Part shown: one piece after another, positions 1 to 8,032 of the stretch
Layout of the letters: each line of letters begins with the position of its first letter
Position numbering within the stretch: position 1 is the first letter of the stretch
NCBI GenBank assembly: GCA_947460245.1
Contig: CANHGL010000004.1
Coordinates: 1-64,000 of the forward strand
Direction of reading: 5' to 3'
DNA length: 64,000 nt
DNA from: Sphingobacteriales bacterium
Lineage (GTDB): Bacteria; Bacteroidota; Bacteroidia; Chitinophagales; JADIYW01
Translations under genes and position numbers: made by a program
The notes under the pieces: model-generated
Databases searched by the model: none
What the model was told of the DNA's origin: nothing
Seen by the model: only the letters and a program-made list of their open reading frames with translations

Positions 1-1002
1 ATCAGTTAACTGAATCCCCTCAGGTAAATAGGGCTTTGGTTGTTTGTCAACTCCTGTAGTTCCACTCGCAATATATCCGCCACCCAAGCAGGTATAAAAT
101 CCAGATTTAGGTTTTCGTACGATTTGTATTGCAAAGCCTGCGGCAGGCAGATGTTTGAAATTATTGTAATAATCAAAGAGGGCCGGAGCGTAGAATCCAG
201 ATCCTACAGTTATCTCCGTTACCCAATCTTCCTGTTTGCTGCTTTCAATACTTCCAGTGCCTCCGGCATTGACTAAGTCCATTTTATGCCCCTTGGTCAC
301 AATATATTTTACGATCTCTTCTCTTCTTTTTGAGTAGTCTGCTATTGATTTTTTTTTAAGAAAAGGAATAACGTAGTTTTTTATTCCATTTGCCGGGTTT
401 TTTTCTCCCAACCCTGCTACCTGAGCTTCATAGCCCATTAGTCCTGCTAATCGAATATTGCTATACTGCTGGAAATTATCTACCAGCTTTTTTCCTTTTT
501 CTACAGTCGTAATTGGGGAGCGCATTACTCCGAAATGTATACCTGGAAAATCAGTAGACATATCTGCGTCTATACAAAGTGGTTGTTGTACACCAACTTC
601 TTTGGCAATCTTATCGATTATCTGAAGATGTTCTTCACAGTCTACCATAAGCATTACTCTTTTCCCCTCCTTGGTAGCGTTGCAGATGGCTAAGATCTCT
701 TGCTTATTTACTATGGGGTATCCAAGTAATAGATCATCAAATCCTTGCGCTAACAGGAATAGTGCCTCTCGGCCGGAATAGCACATGAGGCCTTGGTAAA
801 TAGGGTTGGAGGCTAAAATCTCTTTTAGTATATATGTACATCTCACTGATTTCGATGCGATACGAATGGTCTTACCTTTTCCTCCGGCTCTCTCTGCAAT
901 GTCTGAACAATTTTTATGCAATAAATCCAAATCACACCAGGCTAATGGTAACTGCAGGTGCTTAAAAAGTTCATTATAGTAGGAGTAGGTAGGTGTTTGC
1001 AT
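1..1002 (-). CDS. PLP-dependent alanine racemase-fold amino-acid aldolase/dehydratase-like protein (partial)
   Basis: The gene starts with ATG at 1002 and stays open to the left edge, so 334 codons are visible and the C-terminus is missing. The fold is the alanine-racemase N-terminal TIM barrel seen in D-threonine aldolase and D-serine dehydratase-like enzymes. Lys51, in the segment RIASKSVR, is the expected pyridoxal-phosphate lysine, and further in a conserved IDADMS..GIHFGV stretch and a glycine-rich VNAGGTGS phosphate-binding loop are visible. By family it should act on a D-amino or beta-hydroxy amino acid in the cytoplasm, but the substrate cannot be read from the sequence. It lies just downstream of the terminator of the TonB receptor gene, so it probably has its own promoter, which I could not identify. 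Family confident, reaction not. Confidence 0.8.
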   Translation of the reverse strand, partial: MQTPTYSYYNELFKHLQLPLAWCDLDLLHKNCSDIAERAGGKGKTIRIASKSVRCTYILKEILASNPIYQGLMCYSGREALFLLAQGFDDLLLGYPIVNKQEILAICNATKEGKRVMLMVDCEEHLQIIDKIAKEVGVQQPLCIDADMSTDFPGIHFGVMRSPITTVEKGKKLVDNFQQYSNIRLAGLMGYEAQVAGLGEKNPANGIKNYVIPFLKKKSIADYSKRREEIVKYIVTKGHKMDLVNAGGTGSIESSKQEDWVTEITVGSGFYAPALFDYYNNFKHLPAAGFAIQIVRKPKSGFYTCLGGGYIASGTTGVDKQPKPYLPEGIQLTD

Positions 1003-1016
1003 TCCTAAAAATAAAA

Positions 1017-1039
1017 AATCCTCTCGAAAGGAGAGGATT
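1017..1039 (-). terminator. Rho-independent terminator of the first TonB receptor gene
   Basis: A 9-bp perfect stem (AATCCTCTC / GAGAGGATT) with a 5-nt loop is followed on the minus strand by a T-rich run. It lies 22 nt beyond the stop codon of the receptor gene. Confidence 0.85.
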
Positions 1040-1061
1040 TAGTTCAGTATATTTTGAAAGG

Positions 1062-3509
1062 TTAGAATTCGAATCGATACTGGAAGGTAATGCTTCTTGG
1101 TGATTCGAGTCTTCCAACGCGTAGCCAGTATTCTCTGTTAAATAAATTCTTTACAATAAAACCAAAAGTGTGTTTTTCTTTAATAGTATAAAAGATTCTG
1201 GAGTTTACTACCCAATTTCCTTTCCTTGGTAAAGTATTGTAGTATTCCTGATAGCCGGAATTTGGAATAGCCAAGAAAAGCTTGTCAAAGTTTTCCAAAT
1301 TGCTGTAGTAACGTGCGTCAATACCAAAGGTTAGTTTGTTGTCGTAAACATATTCCAAGTCAAGCGTAATCAAATGACGGTTTCTGTATTTTAGAACATA
1401 ACTGGCCGTGTCGCCTCCAATAGGTTTTACCATATATTTAAAGAAGGTAGAAAGATACGGGCCTATTTTATTTAAGTTGTATCCCAGGTATTTATCGATC
1501 TCTACGGGTAGTGTATAAGTATATCCTGTGGTAATATTAAGTGAATGTTTTTTTACGTTTATAGCCTGTTTCAGTGATAAGTCCAAACCCGCAATTCTTG
1601 CATCTGATATGTTTGTTGCCTTTAATTTAATAAGTGCATTGGTAGTGGTATCTGATAAATCAATTCCGAAGTCTACAAGTTTTTTATATTGCTGCCAAAA
1701 GAATGCAACATCTAATAAGGCATTATATTTTCCGCCTTTAGATTTTATTTTTTGTTGATAGCCAATCTCACTGGTCCATCCATATTCCGGTTGAAGATCA
1801 GCATTGGGAAGGATGGCCAATGTACCTCTTGGTATTACAGAATCGCGCTGTGTAGCATACACAGTGTCGTTACTGGTCTGATAAGATGTTGATGGATAAT
1901 GTATATCGGAGTTCCCCACTTCTGTATTGGCAAAACGCTCAGCGAAGCTAGGGAAACGGTAAGCTTGGCCGATATTAAATCGTATGGAAGCATTCTTTGT
2001 AGCCTGGTAATTTAATCCGGCTTTCCATTGACCCGGCAAATAAAATTTCAGTTTTCCAGTTTTCTCATCTTTAAACTGGCTTCCTGTTACACCAAATTTT
2101 CCTTCATAGGCGAAGGTCTCAAAACGTACTCCTGCAGATAAAGTGAGTCGGTTGTATTTTTTATCCAACTGCATATAACCTGCAAAAAGATTAGCCACTT
2201 TTGATGGAGAACCCGCAAGTGCAGGCACCTTTATCCATAAAAATTGTTCGTTCGCTCCGGCTATCAAGGTTAAGTTTTTTTGAGCCCATTGTCTGGTGAA
2301 TCTGTAATCAATATTTTCTAAAATAGTTCTTGTGTCAAAAGAAGGTCTATTGAAATACATACGGGTAAGTAGTTCATGTTTGTTACCCTTATTATCAAAT
2401 GCTGTAAAAAAAGGATCTACGGTTATTCTTATATTGTTGAAGTTATTAGCTGCAGATGGCTTAAGTGCACCATCATCTTTATTCTGCCAGTAGAAGAATT
2501 CTGTTTCTCTATTATACATCATGGAGCCTGCTATACCTCCACTGATACGTTCATTTTTCTTACTAATCCATTTTGTTCGATAGGAGATACGTGCCAGATA
2601 CTCTAATCCATCCTGGTAATGCATGTTTTGAAGAAATAGGTTTCCTCCTACAAGGTATTCAAAGTTGTTACTCACTTTGTGTGCACGCATAAAATTTACG
2701 CCGGTACTTGGAAGTGGGAAATCCCACCACTGGGTCACCTTTCTTTTTGGAGGAGTAATAAAAGAAACGAAAGTTGTAAAACGTGTTACCGGCTTCTTTG
2801 TAGGCACAAACGATTGCAGAGATATGGTTCCATTCATTGCAGAAGAGCCATAGAGTACGGATGACGCACCTTTTAGGATTTCTATTTGCCCTACATTTTC
2901 TAATGGTAATAGCGTCCATTTAGCATCCCCTCTGTCCGGAGATAATACGGTTTGTCCGTCTAGAATAACAGCAACTCTGGATCCAACCCCATAAGCCCAG
3001 CCACTTCCGGCACGTATATTGGCTTGACCATCTACCACGTTTACCCCGGAAACTCTTCTAAAAACTTCATCTATTCGGGTTACGTTGGTATTTTGAATAA
3101 GTTTAGGCTGTATTACCTCTATGGAAATGACCTCTTCGCTGGCTTTCTTTTGAAATAATGATCCTGTAACTACCAGTTCCTCTCCCAATATATTCTTTGC
3201 TTCTTCTTGCAGGGATACTGTTAGCTCTTTTGTTTCATTACCTTTTATGCTCAGTTTCTTGCTTATCTCTGTGTATCCGATATAGGAGAATAGGATGGTG
3301 TAGTCTCCCTCCGGTAAGCTAAGTTCATAGCTTCCATTGATATCAGTTACAGTAGCCAGATTTTTATTTGCTGTAATATTTACGCCAATTAGTACCTCTG
3401 TAGTCTTGCTGTCTGTAATCTTTCCTTTTAGGGTTCCGTTTTCTGCCTGTAGACTGAAACTTAAAATATTAAGCAGCGTAAAACAGATAAGTAATCGTAT
3501 AGTTTTCAT
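1062..3509 (-). CDS. TonB-dependent outer-membrane receptor (first of a tandem pair)
   Basis: An 815-residue outer-membrane receptor for energy-dependent import of a chelate or other small ligand. Residues 1-22 form a signal peptide. A carboxypeptidase-regulatory-like beta-sandwich follows (about 25-100), then the plug (about 110-235), recognised by ANIRAGSG and the LKGASSVLYGSSAMNG segment. The rest is a beta-barrel ending in Phe, as barrel proteins do. The layout matches the non-SusC, FepA/CirA-like class of Bacteroidota receptors; no SusD partner is next to it. It is a paralogue of the receptor directly upstream, with the same domain order and near-identical plug motifs. Terminators on both sides suggest it is transcribed separately. 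The ligand is unknown. Confidence 0.92.
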   Translation of the reverse strand: MKTIRLLICFTLLNILSFSLQAENGTLKGKITDSKTTEVLIGVNITANKNLATVTDINGSYELSLPEGDYTILFSYIGYTEISKKLSIKGNETKELTVSLQEEAKNILGEELVVTGSLFQKKASEEVISIEVIQPKLIQNTNVTRIDEVFRRVSGVNVVDGQANIRAGSGWAYGVGSRVAVILDGQTVLSPDRGDAKWTLLPLENVGQIEILKGASSVLYGSSAMNGTISLQSFVPTKKPVTRFTTFVSFITPPKRKVTQWWDFPLPSTGVNFMRAHKVSNNFEYLVGGNLFLQNMHYQDGLEYLARISYRTKWISKKNERISGGIAGSMMYNRETEFFYWQNKDDGALKPSAANNFNNIRITVDPFFTAFDNKGNKHELLTRMYFNRPSFDTRTILENIDYRFTRQWAQKNLTLIAGANEQFLWIKVPALAGSPSKVANLFAGYMQLDKKYNRLTLSAGVRFETFAYEGKFGVTGSQFKDEKTGKLKFYLPGQWKAGLNYQATKNASIRFNIGQAYRFPSFAERFANTEVGNSDIHYPSTSYQTSNDTVYATQRDSVIPRGTLAILPNADLQPEYGWTSEIGYQQKIKSKGGKYNALLDVAFFWQQYKKLVDFGIDLSDTTTNALIKLKATNISDARIAGLDLSLKQAINVKKHSLNITTGYTYTLPVEIDKYLGYNLNKIGPYLSTFFKYMVKPIGGDTASYVLKYRNRHLITLDLEYVYDNKLTFGIDARYYSNLENFDKLFLAIPNSGYQEYYNTLPRKGNWVVNSRIFYTIKEKHTFGFIVKNLFNREYWLRVGRLESPRSITFQYRFEF

Positions 3510-3527
3510 TTATTGAAATGATTTGTA

Positions 3528-3535
3528 CAAAAATA
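3528..3535 (-). promoter_or_regulatory. Possible -7 element for the first TonB receptor
   Basis: Minus-strand TATTTTTG matches TAnnTTTG and sits 18 nt upstream of the ATG. The same T-run is also the tail of the upstream terminator, and no TTG is seen at -33, so the match could be incidental. Confidence 0.25.
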
Positions 3536-3570
3536 CCTCACTTCGCATGAATTACCATACGTAGTGAGGT
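3535..3570 (-). terminator. Terminator between the two TonB receptor genes
   Basis: An 8-bp stem (ACCTCACT / AGTGAGGT) encloses a 20-nt loop and is followed on the minus strand by ATTTTTG. A T-run is also present on the plus side, so it could act in both directions. It ends the 3622-6045 transcript. Confidence 0.65.
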
Positions 3571-3621
3571 GTTTTTTGTAAACAATCGTTATTAAATGGT
3601 ACTTAAAAAGTACTTTTTTGA

Positions 3622-6045
3622 TTAGTCGAATGTCATATCAAAGCGGAATCCGAATGATCTGGGTGCTTCGAGTAAGGTTGGTCGCAGAGAATACTCTCTG
3701 TTGGTTATATTTTTAATAATAAATGAGAAGTTGAAGTCTCTATTATCTTTCTTAAAGTGATACCCCACGCGTGTATCCAGAATAAAGTCTCCATTAAATT
3801 TAGGATGTTCATCCTTCAAAGAATATCCTTTTTTTAAGTGAGATGCCCTATATGAATTGAGGCTGGGTAAGATAAGTGAGAATACGGCATCTGCATTTTC
3901 CATGAAGCTGTAATACTGGCCAGTTAATCCAAATGTAAATCCTTTAAAGTCAACATCCCAGGTTCCTACAAACTGATGTTGGAATCTGTACTTAAGTAGA
4001 TTATAAGTTACAATATCCTTGTAGTCTGGGTTGTTCTCGTCATATTTTTTGTATTTAGGAATAATGTAGGTGTAGCCTAAGCTCAGCGTAGATGGGAATT
4101 TACCAAACATTTTTCCTTCTCCACCAATGGAGGCTTCTACTCCGTAAATCATAGTTTCACCTTTTACGTTGTTAGCCTGGAATCCAAAAGTTGGGTCTAT
4201 TACTAAGTTAAATTCCATCATGTTTTTATATTGGGTATAAAAGGCTGCAACATCGGCAAATGCTTTCATGTACTTTCCAATTTTTATACCTTGTTTTATG
4301 CCTATTTCAGCAGCTAATCCTGTTTCAGAAGTTAATTTTCTATTGGGATAAATACCAAATGATCCACCTAATAACGTTTCCGTGTATTTTTCTGCAATGG
4401 TAGGGAAGCGGTAGCCTTGACCAAATGAAGCTCTGATATAGGTGTATTTAGCAGCCTGAACGTTAATACCCAGTCTGGATACCGGCTTAGTTTCCCATTT
4501 ATCTTTATCGATACGATTAGATTCAAACCGGAATCCATAAGATATAGTTAGTCTGTTCCAGAATTTTTTATCTAACTGTAAATATCCTGCAATATTAATT
4601 CCGGTGTGTGTAGTATCTCCAAATAATTGAGCTTTAGAATTTACATAAGAAGAAACAACTCCGCCGGTTACGGTAAAGTTGATTTTATCCATCTTTCGTT
4701 GGTATTGATACTCACCGTATATATAATCGTTGGCGTTATCCTGGTCATTCGAGTTGTCTACTATGGTCTTATTATAGCGAGCCAATAATTTATGGCTATT
4801 ACCCTTTGTATCTGCGTAGCGGAAATATGGGTCTATACTGACTCTGAAACTTCTGGATTGAGTAGGGATACCTGTTACCGCACTTGGGATGTATTTAGAA
4901 ATGCCATCACCTGCCCATAAAAAGAAAGTCTGACTTTTAGAGGTTTGCATATTAGTATTAACGCCTACACTCATTCGATCGTTTATCTGATATTTTAAAT
5001 TCAGTGTTAAACGCAGTCGCGTTTCATAGTCGCCCCATTTGTGTCCTTGTTTCTTGTAGAACATACCGCCTGAAACTACATCCAGCTTATTGATTTTCTC
5101 GCGATAAGAGAAAGAGAATCCAGCATCATATGGGCGCTGTGTAAATGGATTTTTTATGGTAGTGTCTTTTCCAAATAAACCACCTGCACCGGAAAGCAAT
5201 GTTATGCTATCCAATTTCCACCATTGCTTATCGATACTTGTACTTCCAGTAATTTTTTGTGTGTTTTCATCGTAGATATAATCTTTCTTATTAGGATTGT
5301 CGCAAACAGATCCGAATACGGAGAATCTTGCATAAGGTTTGGAGGTAGGATAGGCAGAGCGTACATTGATGATACCATTCATTGCAGAAGAACCATAAAG
5401 TGCAGAAGCTGCTCCTTTGATAACTTCTATCTGAGAGATATTTTCTACAGGTATGCTCGACCAACTTGGGAAACCTGCATCCGCCTGTAGAATAGGTAAA
5501 TCATCTAAAAGGAGTAAGACACGAGTTCCGGCACCATAAGAGTAACCAGAACCTCCACGTATATTAGCTTGTCCATCTACTACAGTAACTCCTGAAGTAC
5601 GCTGTAATGCATCACTTACGTTGTTGATGTTTTGTTTTTCTATAGCAGCAGGCTTGATAATCTCGATGGAGACACTCTCTTCCCCAATTTTTCGTTCAAA
5701 TTTGCTGGTTGTAACAACAATTTCATCCAGCAAGCTTTGAAGCTCTCCCATGGAGATATCCATTTTTTGCACCTGGTTTTCTTTTACAGAGAGTTCTTTT
5801 ACGATATTGTCGTATCCAACATAGCTAAAGGTGAGTTTGTATCTTCCTGGTTTAACGGTGAGCTCATATTGCCCATCCATATCAGTGATACCACCCTGCT
5901 GGGTACTATCGCTAATAGAAACATTCACCCCAATTAGTGCTTCGTTGGTTTTAGAATCTTTGATGATTCCTTTGATGGTAGTTTTTTGCGAATACGCCAG
6001 AATTAAATTTGCTAAAAGAGCCAGCGATAGAAATACTTTCTTCAT
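3622..6045 (-). CDS. TonB-dependent outer-membrane receptor (second of a tandem pair)
   Basis: An 807-residue outer-membrane receptor. Residues 1-19 are a signal peptide. A carboxypeptidase-regulatory-like domain follows to about residue 100, then a plug with the motifs ANIRGGSGYSYG and IKGAASALYGSSAMNG, then a long beta-barrel with a C-terminal LRPTLLEAPRSFGF segment close to that of its neighbour. The shared motifs show that the two genes arose by duplication. The barrels and extracellular loops differ, as expected for receptors of different ligands. A good -7 element lies 39-46 nt upstream and a terminator follows, so it is probably monocistronic. The substrate is not predictable: no heme, cobalamin or siderophore synthesis gene and no riboswitch is adjacent. 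Confidence 0.92.
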   Translation of the reverse strand: MKKVFLSLALLANLILAYSQKTTIKGIIKDSKTNEALIGVNVSISDSTQQGGITDMDGQYELTVKPGRYKLTFSYVGYDNIVKELSVKENQVQKMDISMGELQSLLDEIVVTTSKFERKIGEESVSIEIIKPAAIEKQNINNVSDALQRTSGVTVVDGQANIRGGSGYSYGAGTRVLLLLDDLPILQADAGFPSWSSIPVENISQIEVIKGAASALYGSSAMNGIINVRSAYPTSKPYARFSVFGSVCDNPNKKDYIYDENTQKITGSTSIDKQWWKLDSITLLSGAGGLFGKDTTIKNPFTQRPYDAGFSFSYREKINKLDVVSGGMFYKKQGHKWGDYETRLRLTLNLKYQINDRMSVGVNTNMQTSKSQTFFLWAGDGISKYIPSAVTGIPTQSRSFRVSIDPYFRYADTKGNSHKLLARYNKTIVDNSNDQDNANDYIYGEYQYQRKMDKINFTVTGGVVSSYVNSKAQLFGDTTHTGINIAGYLQLDKKFWNRLTISYGFRFESNRIDKDKWETKPVSRLGINVQAAKYTYIRASFGQGYRFPTIAEKYTETLLGGSFGIYPNRKLTSETGLAAEIGIKQGIKIGKYMKAFADVAAFYTQYKNMMEFNLVIDPTFGFQANNVKGETMIYGVEASIGGEGKMFGKFPSTLSLGYTYIIPKYKKYDENNPDYKDIVTYNLLKYRFQHQFVGTWDVDFKGFTFGLTGQYYSFMENADAVFSLILPSLNSYRASHLKKGYSLKDEHPKFNGDFILDTRVGYHFKKDNRDFNFSFIIKNITNREYSLRPTLLEAPRSFGFRFDMTFD

Positions 6046-6083
6046 AAGGTTTAATTAATTATAGTATGTTTTTGTAGCAAGTG

Positions 6084-6091
6084 CAAAGATA
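6084..6091 (-). promoter_or_regulatory. -7 element of the second TonB receptor gene
   Basis: Minus-strand TATCTTTG is a perfect TAnnTTTG match 38 nt upstream of the start codon. The -33 region reads TTA-rich rather than TTG. Confidence 0.5.
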
Positions 6092-6144
6092 TGTTAAATT
6101 AATGTAATTAATCTCTTCGTTTAGCTAATATTTGCCCACAAAAA

Positions 6145-6166
6145 AAGGCCCCTGTAAAGGGGCCTT
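6145..6166 (-). terminator. Rho-independent terminator of the 173-aa lipoprotein gene
   Basis: An 8-bp GC-rich stem (AAGGCCCC / GGGGCCTT) with a 6-nt loop, followed on the minus strand by a long T-run. Confidence 0.9.
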
Positions 6167-6187
6167 GTAGATATCTTAACTAAATGA

Positions 6188-6709
6188 TTAGTTAGTTTTC
6201 TTGAAGTTTCCTTTTAGGTTTAATCCTAAAGAAGGAGTGATGTTTGTTAAATCAATTGGAGAAGAGATATTGGTATTACCTTTCACTACGTTGATTACTG
6301 TAGAAACACCTGTTGAAGTTATAGTAGCAGTTCCACCAGCTCTAACATTCCAGATTTTCACACCACCCGCAACTAACTGAGAAGCAACTCTCAAAGTATC
6401 GTTAGGTCCAAAAATTACAGAGTCAAGAGCAACGCTGTTACAGTTAACTGTTCCAGTTAAGGAGAATCCTAAAGCATTAGACACTACAGTAGCTGATGAT
6501 CCTGAAACAGTAGCTGTTAAAGTATCTTCAATGCCAGAAAGTGGCAAAGCAAGCGTGTTAGCATAAACGGTGTGGAAGCCAGTATCTATGTTTCCATTAA
6601 TAGAGATACAGTTGTTAGTAGGTGTAGAATCTGAAGAGCTACATCCTGAAACCAATACAGCAGCAAAAGCAGCTACAACGGCGAATCCAAATAATAATTT
6701 ACTTTTCAT
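6188..6709 (-). CDS. Uncharacterised lipoprotein, 173 aa
   Basis: The N-terminus is a lipoprotein signal peptide with lipobox VSGC (Cys about residue 23), followed by a serine-rich linker. The mature part is about 145 residues rich in Thr, Val, Ser and Gly with alternating hydrophobic residues, suggesting a beta-sandwich. I recognise no catalytic motif. The gene has a strong promoter and terminator of its own and lies between the TonB receptors and another small lipoprotein of similar size and style (6874-7386). The two share the layout of a short lipoprotein leader plus beta-rich domain ending in a SLGLNLKGNFKK or SIKGSFTK sequence, so they may be distant paralogues. Function unknown. Confidence 0.75.
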   Translation of the reverse strand: MKSKLLFGFAVVAAFAAVLVSGCSSSDSTPTNNCISINGNIDTGFHTVYANTLALPLSGIEDTLTATVSGSSATVVSNALGFSLTGTVNCNSVALDSVIFGPNDTLRVASQLVAGGVKIWNVRAGGTATITSTGVSTVINVVKGNTNISSPIDLTNITPSLGLNLKGNFKKTN

Positions 6710-6742
6710 TTTAGTTTAAATTTTTAGTTATTTAATTATGCT

Positions 6743-6773
6743 CAAAGGTATTCCTAAAAAATGGAAATCAAAA
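6743..6773 (-). promoter_or_regulatory. Promoter of the 173-aa lipoprotein gene
   Basis: Minus strand: TTTTG, 18-nt spacer, TACCTTTG. Both Bacteroidota elements (-33 TTG and -7 TAnnTTTG) are present, 33 nt upstream of the ATG. Confidence 0.65.
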
Positions 6774-6826
6774 CATTTGAATGTATTTTTTGGCTTTAGT
6801 ATGATTAAAAATTTTATATACAAAAA

Positions 6827-6850
6827 AATGGCTACCAATTGATAGCCATT
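6827..6850 (-). terminator. Rho-independent terminator of the 170-aa lipoprotein gene
   Basis: An 8-bp stem (AATGGCTA / TAGCCATT) with an 8-nt loop, followed on the minus strand by a T-run. Confidence 0.85.
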
Positions 6851-6873
6851 ATGTATTCTTAAGGAAAATAGGT

Positions 6874-7386
6874 TTATTGCTTTGTAAATGAACCTTTTAT
6901 GCTTACTGGATCAAGATTTATAGGAGTTCCGTTAAAGTTATAAGTTACTGCAGCAGCAATGAACGTGGTTACAGTCGATTTATCACTGCTCCAATTTGCT
7001 GTACTACCGCTTTTAGCTTTGCAGTTCTGTAATACTGTTCCTAAAATCGAAATATTTCCCAATAAAACGGGTGTTATATTTCCTGTATTAACATCAAATT
7101 CAATATCGCTTCCCCCTAATAGAGAGCTATTTGCGTTGAGTTTTCCATCTTCCGAGTTAGATCCATTGGTAACAATGAGTGTGTCATCGTAAATCATTTG
7201 GGCTGCTGGATCATTTAGAATTCCCCTTATCGTTTGGCTATCAGATAGATAGTGTTTCCCATAATAGGTGCCAAGGTATCCCGACTCATCCACAGGAGTA
7301 GTTGTTGGTTTAGAACATCCTGAAATAGAAAGCACAGCAATAACGGCTATTGCAATCAGGGATGGAAAAAGTATATTTTTATTCAT
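6874..7386 (-). CDS. Uncharacterised lipoprotein, 170 aa
   Basis: The leader has the lipobox ISGC (Cys about residue 24) followed by a Thr/Pro linker, so the product should be lipid-anchored in the envelope. The mature domain contains GYLGTYYGKHYL near its start and ends in DPVSIKGSFTKQ. The pattern of a short beta-rich domain with a C-terminal GSF strand resembles small lipocalin-like Bacteroidota lipoproteins, but this is only an impression. It is transcribed as a single gene with its own -7 element and terminator. It may be a distant paralogue of the adjacent 173-aa lipoprotein. Function unknown. Confidence 0.75.
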   Translation of the reverse strand: MNKNILFPSLIAIAVIAVLSISGCSKPTTTPVDESGYLGTYYGKHYLSDSQTIRGILNDPAAQMIYDDTLIVTNGSNSEDGKLNANSSLLGGSDIEFDVNTGNITPVLLGNISILGTVLQNCKAKSGSTANWSSDKSTVTTFIAAAVTYNFNGTPINLDPVSIKGSFTKQ

Positions 7387-7404
7387 AGTTTATTTTTGTC
7401 CCAA

Positions 7405-7412
7405 CAAAGATA
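7405..7412 (-). promoter_or_regulatory. -7 element of the 170-aa lipoprotein gene
   Basis: Minus-strand TATCTTTG, a perfect TAnnTTTG match 18 nt upstream of the ATG. The -33 element is weak. Confidence 0.45.
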
Positions 7413-7537
7413 TTTTAAAAATCTTGAATTTTTAAGTTGTTTAGTATGCTTAAATCAACCTTAACAATCCTTTTGTGTTAATTCTAAGTCGGCGAAAAAG
7501 TAAAAAAAAGTAGTAAATTGCTTTAAACTTTAAAATT

Positions 7538-7999
7538 ATGAAGAATATAGATGAATGGCTAACCTTATACGGCAGAGATCATCAAAATCCTACCAATAAA
7601 TTAATTCATTGGTTTTGTGTGCCTGCAATTATGTTTGCAGTATTGGGATTATTGTGGTGTATACCATTCCATCCTTACGAATGGTTAAATATATCTACCA
7701 TTTTCTATTCATTTGCCCTGATCTTCTATCTCAGACTGTCTTTTCCCATATTTTTAGGATTTATTGTAATTGGTGGTCTAATGCTTTATACCAATGCAGC
7801 CTTGTTTAATCATTTTGGAACTTCAACTTATGCCTACATACTATTAGGCGTTTTTGTTGTTGCCTGGATATTTCAATTCGTCGGACATAAGATAGAGGGA
7901 CAGAAACCTTCGTTTTTCGAAGACTTGCAGTTTCTGCTAATTGGCCCTGCATGGCTGATGCATTTCGTATTTAAAAAGATAGGTATCAAGTATAACTAA
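7538..7999 (+). CDS. Mpo1-like (DUF962) integral membrane protein, putative 2-hydroxy fatty acid dioxygenase
   Basis: A 153-residue protein of the DUF962/Mpo1 family. The family signature is visible: an N-terminal W.xxYxxxHxNPxNxxIHW segment (DHQNPTNKLIHW), a central NHFGTS and a C-terminal QFVGHKIEGQKP. Between them lie about four membrane-spanning stretches. Yeast Mpo1 is an iron-dependent dioxygenase that removes one carbon from 2-hydroxy fatty acids during phytosphingosine breakdown, using conserved histidines; the equivalent His residues appear to be kept here. The next gene, 33 nt downstream on the same strand, is a family-3 aldehyde dehydrogenase, the other enzyme type of that pathway. 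The shared job is inferred; the family assignment is firm. Confidence 0.82.
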   Translation: MKNIDEWLTLYGRDHQNPTNKLIHWFCVPAIMFAVLGLLWCIPFHPYEWLNISTIFYSFALIFYLRLSFPIFLGFIVIGGLMLYTNAALFNHFGTSTYAYILLGVFVVAWIFQFVGHKIEGQKPSFFEDLQFLLIGPAWLMHFVFKKIGIKYN

Positions 8000-8032
8000 T
8001 TAAGCTCTCAACGTTAATTTTAAATAGATAAT

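Noticed and set aside
40..276. 78-residue plus-strand open frame at the left edge
   Set aside because: It overlaps the well-supported partial minus-strand aldolase-like gene and has no recognisable domain.
2668..2919. Open frames on both strands inside the first TonB receptor
   Set aside because: All lie within the plug and barrel coding region and lack start-site support.
1062..6045. SusCD-type polysaccharide utilisation locus
   Set aside because: The receptors lack the longer SusC form and no SusD, glycoside hydrolase or regulator is adjacent.
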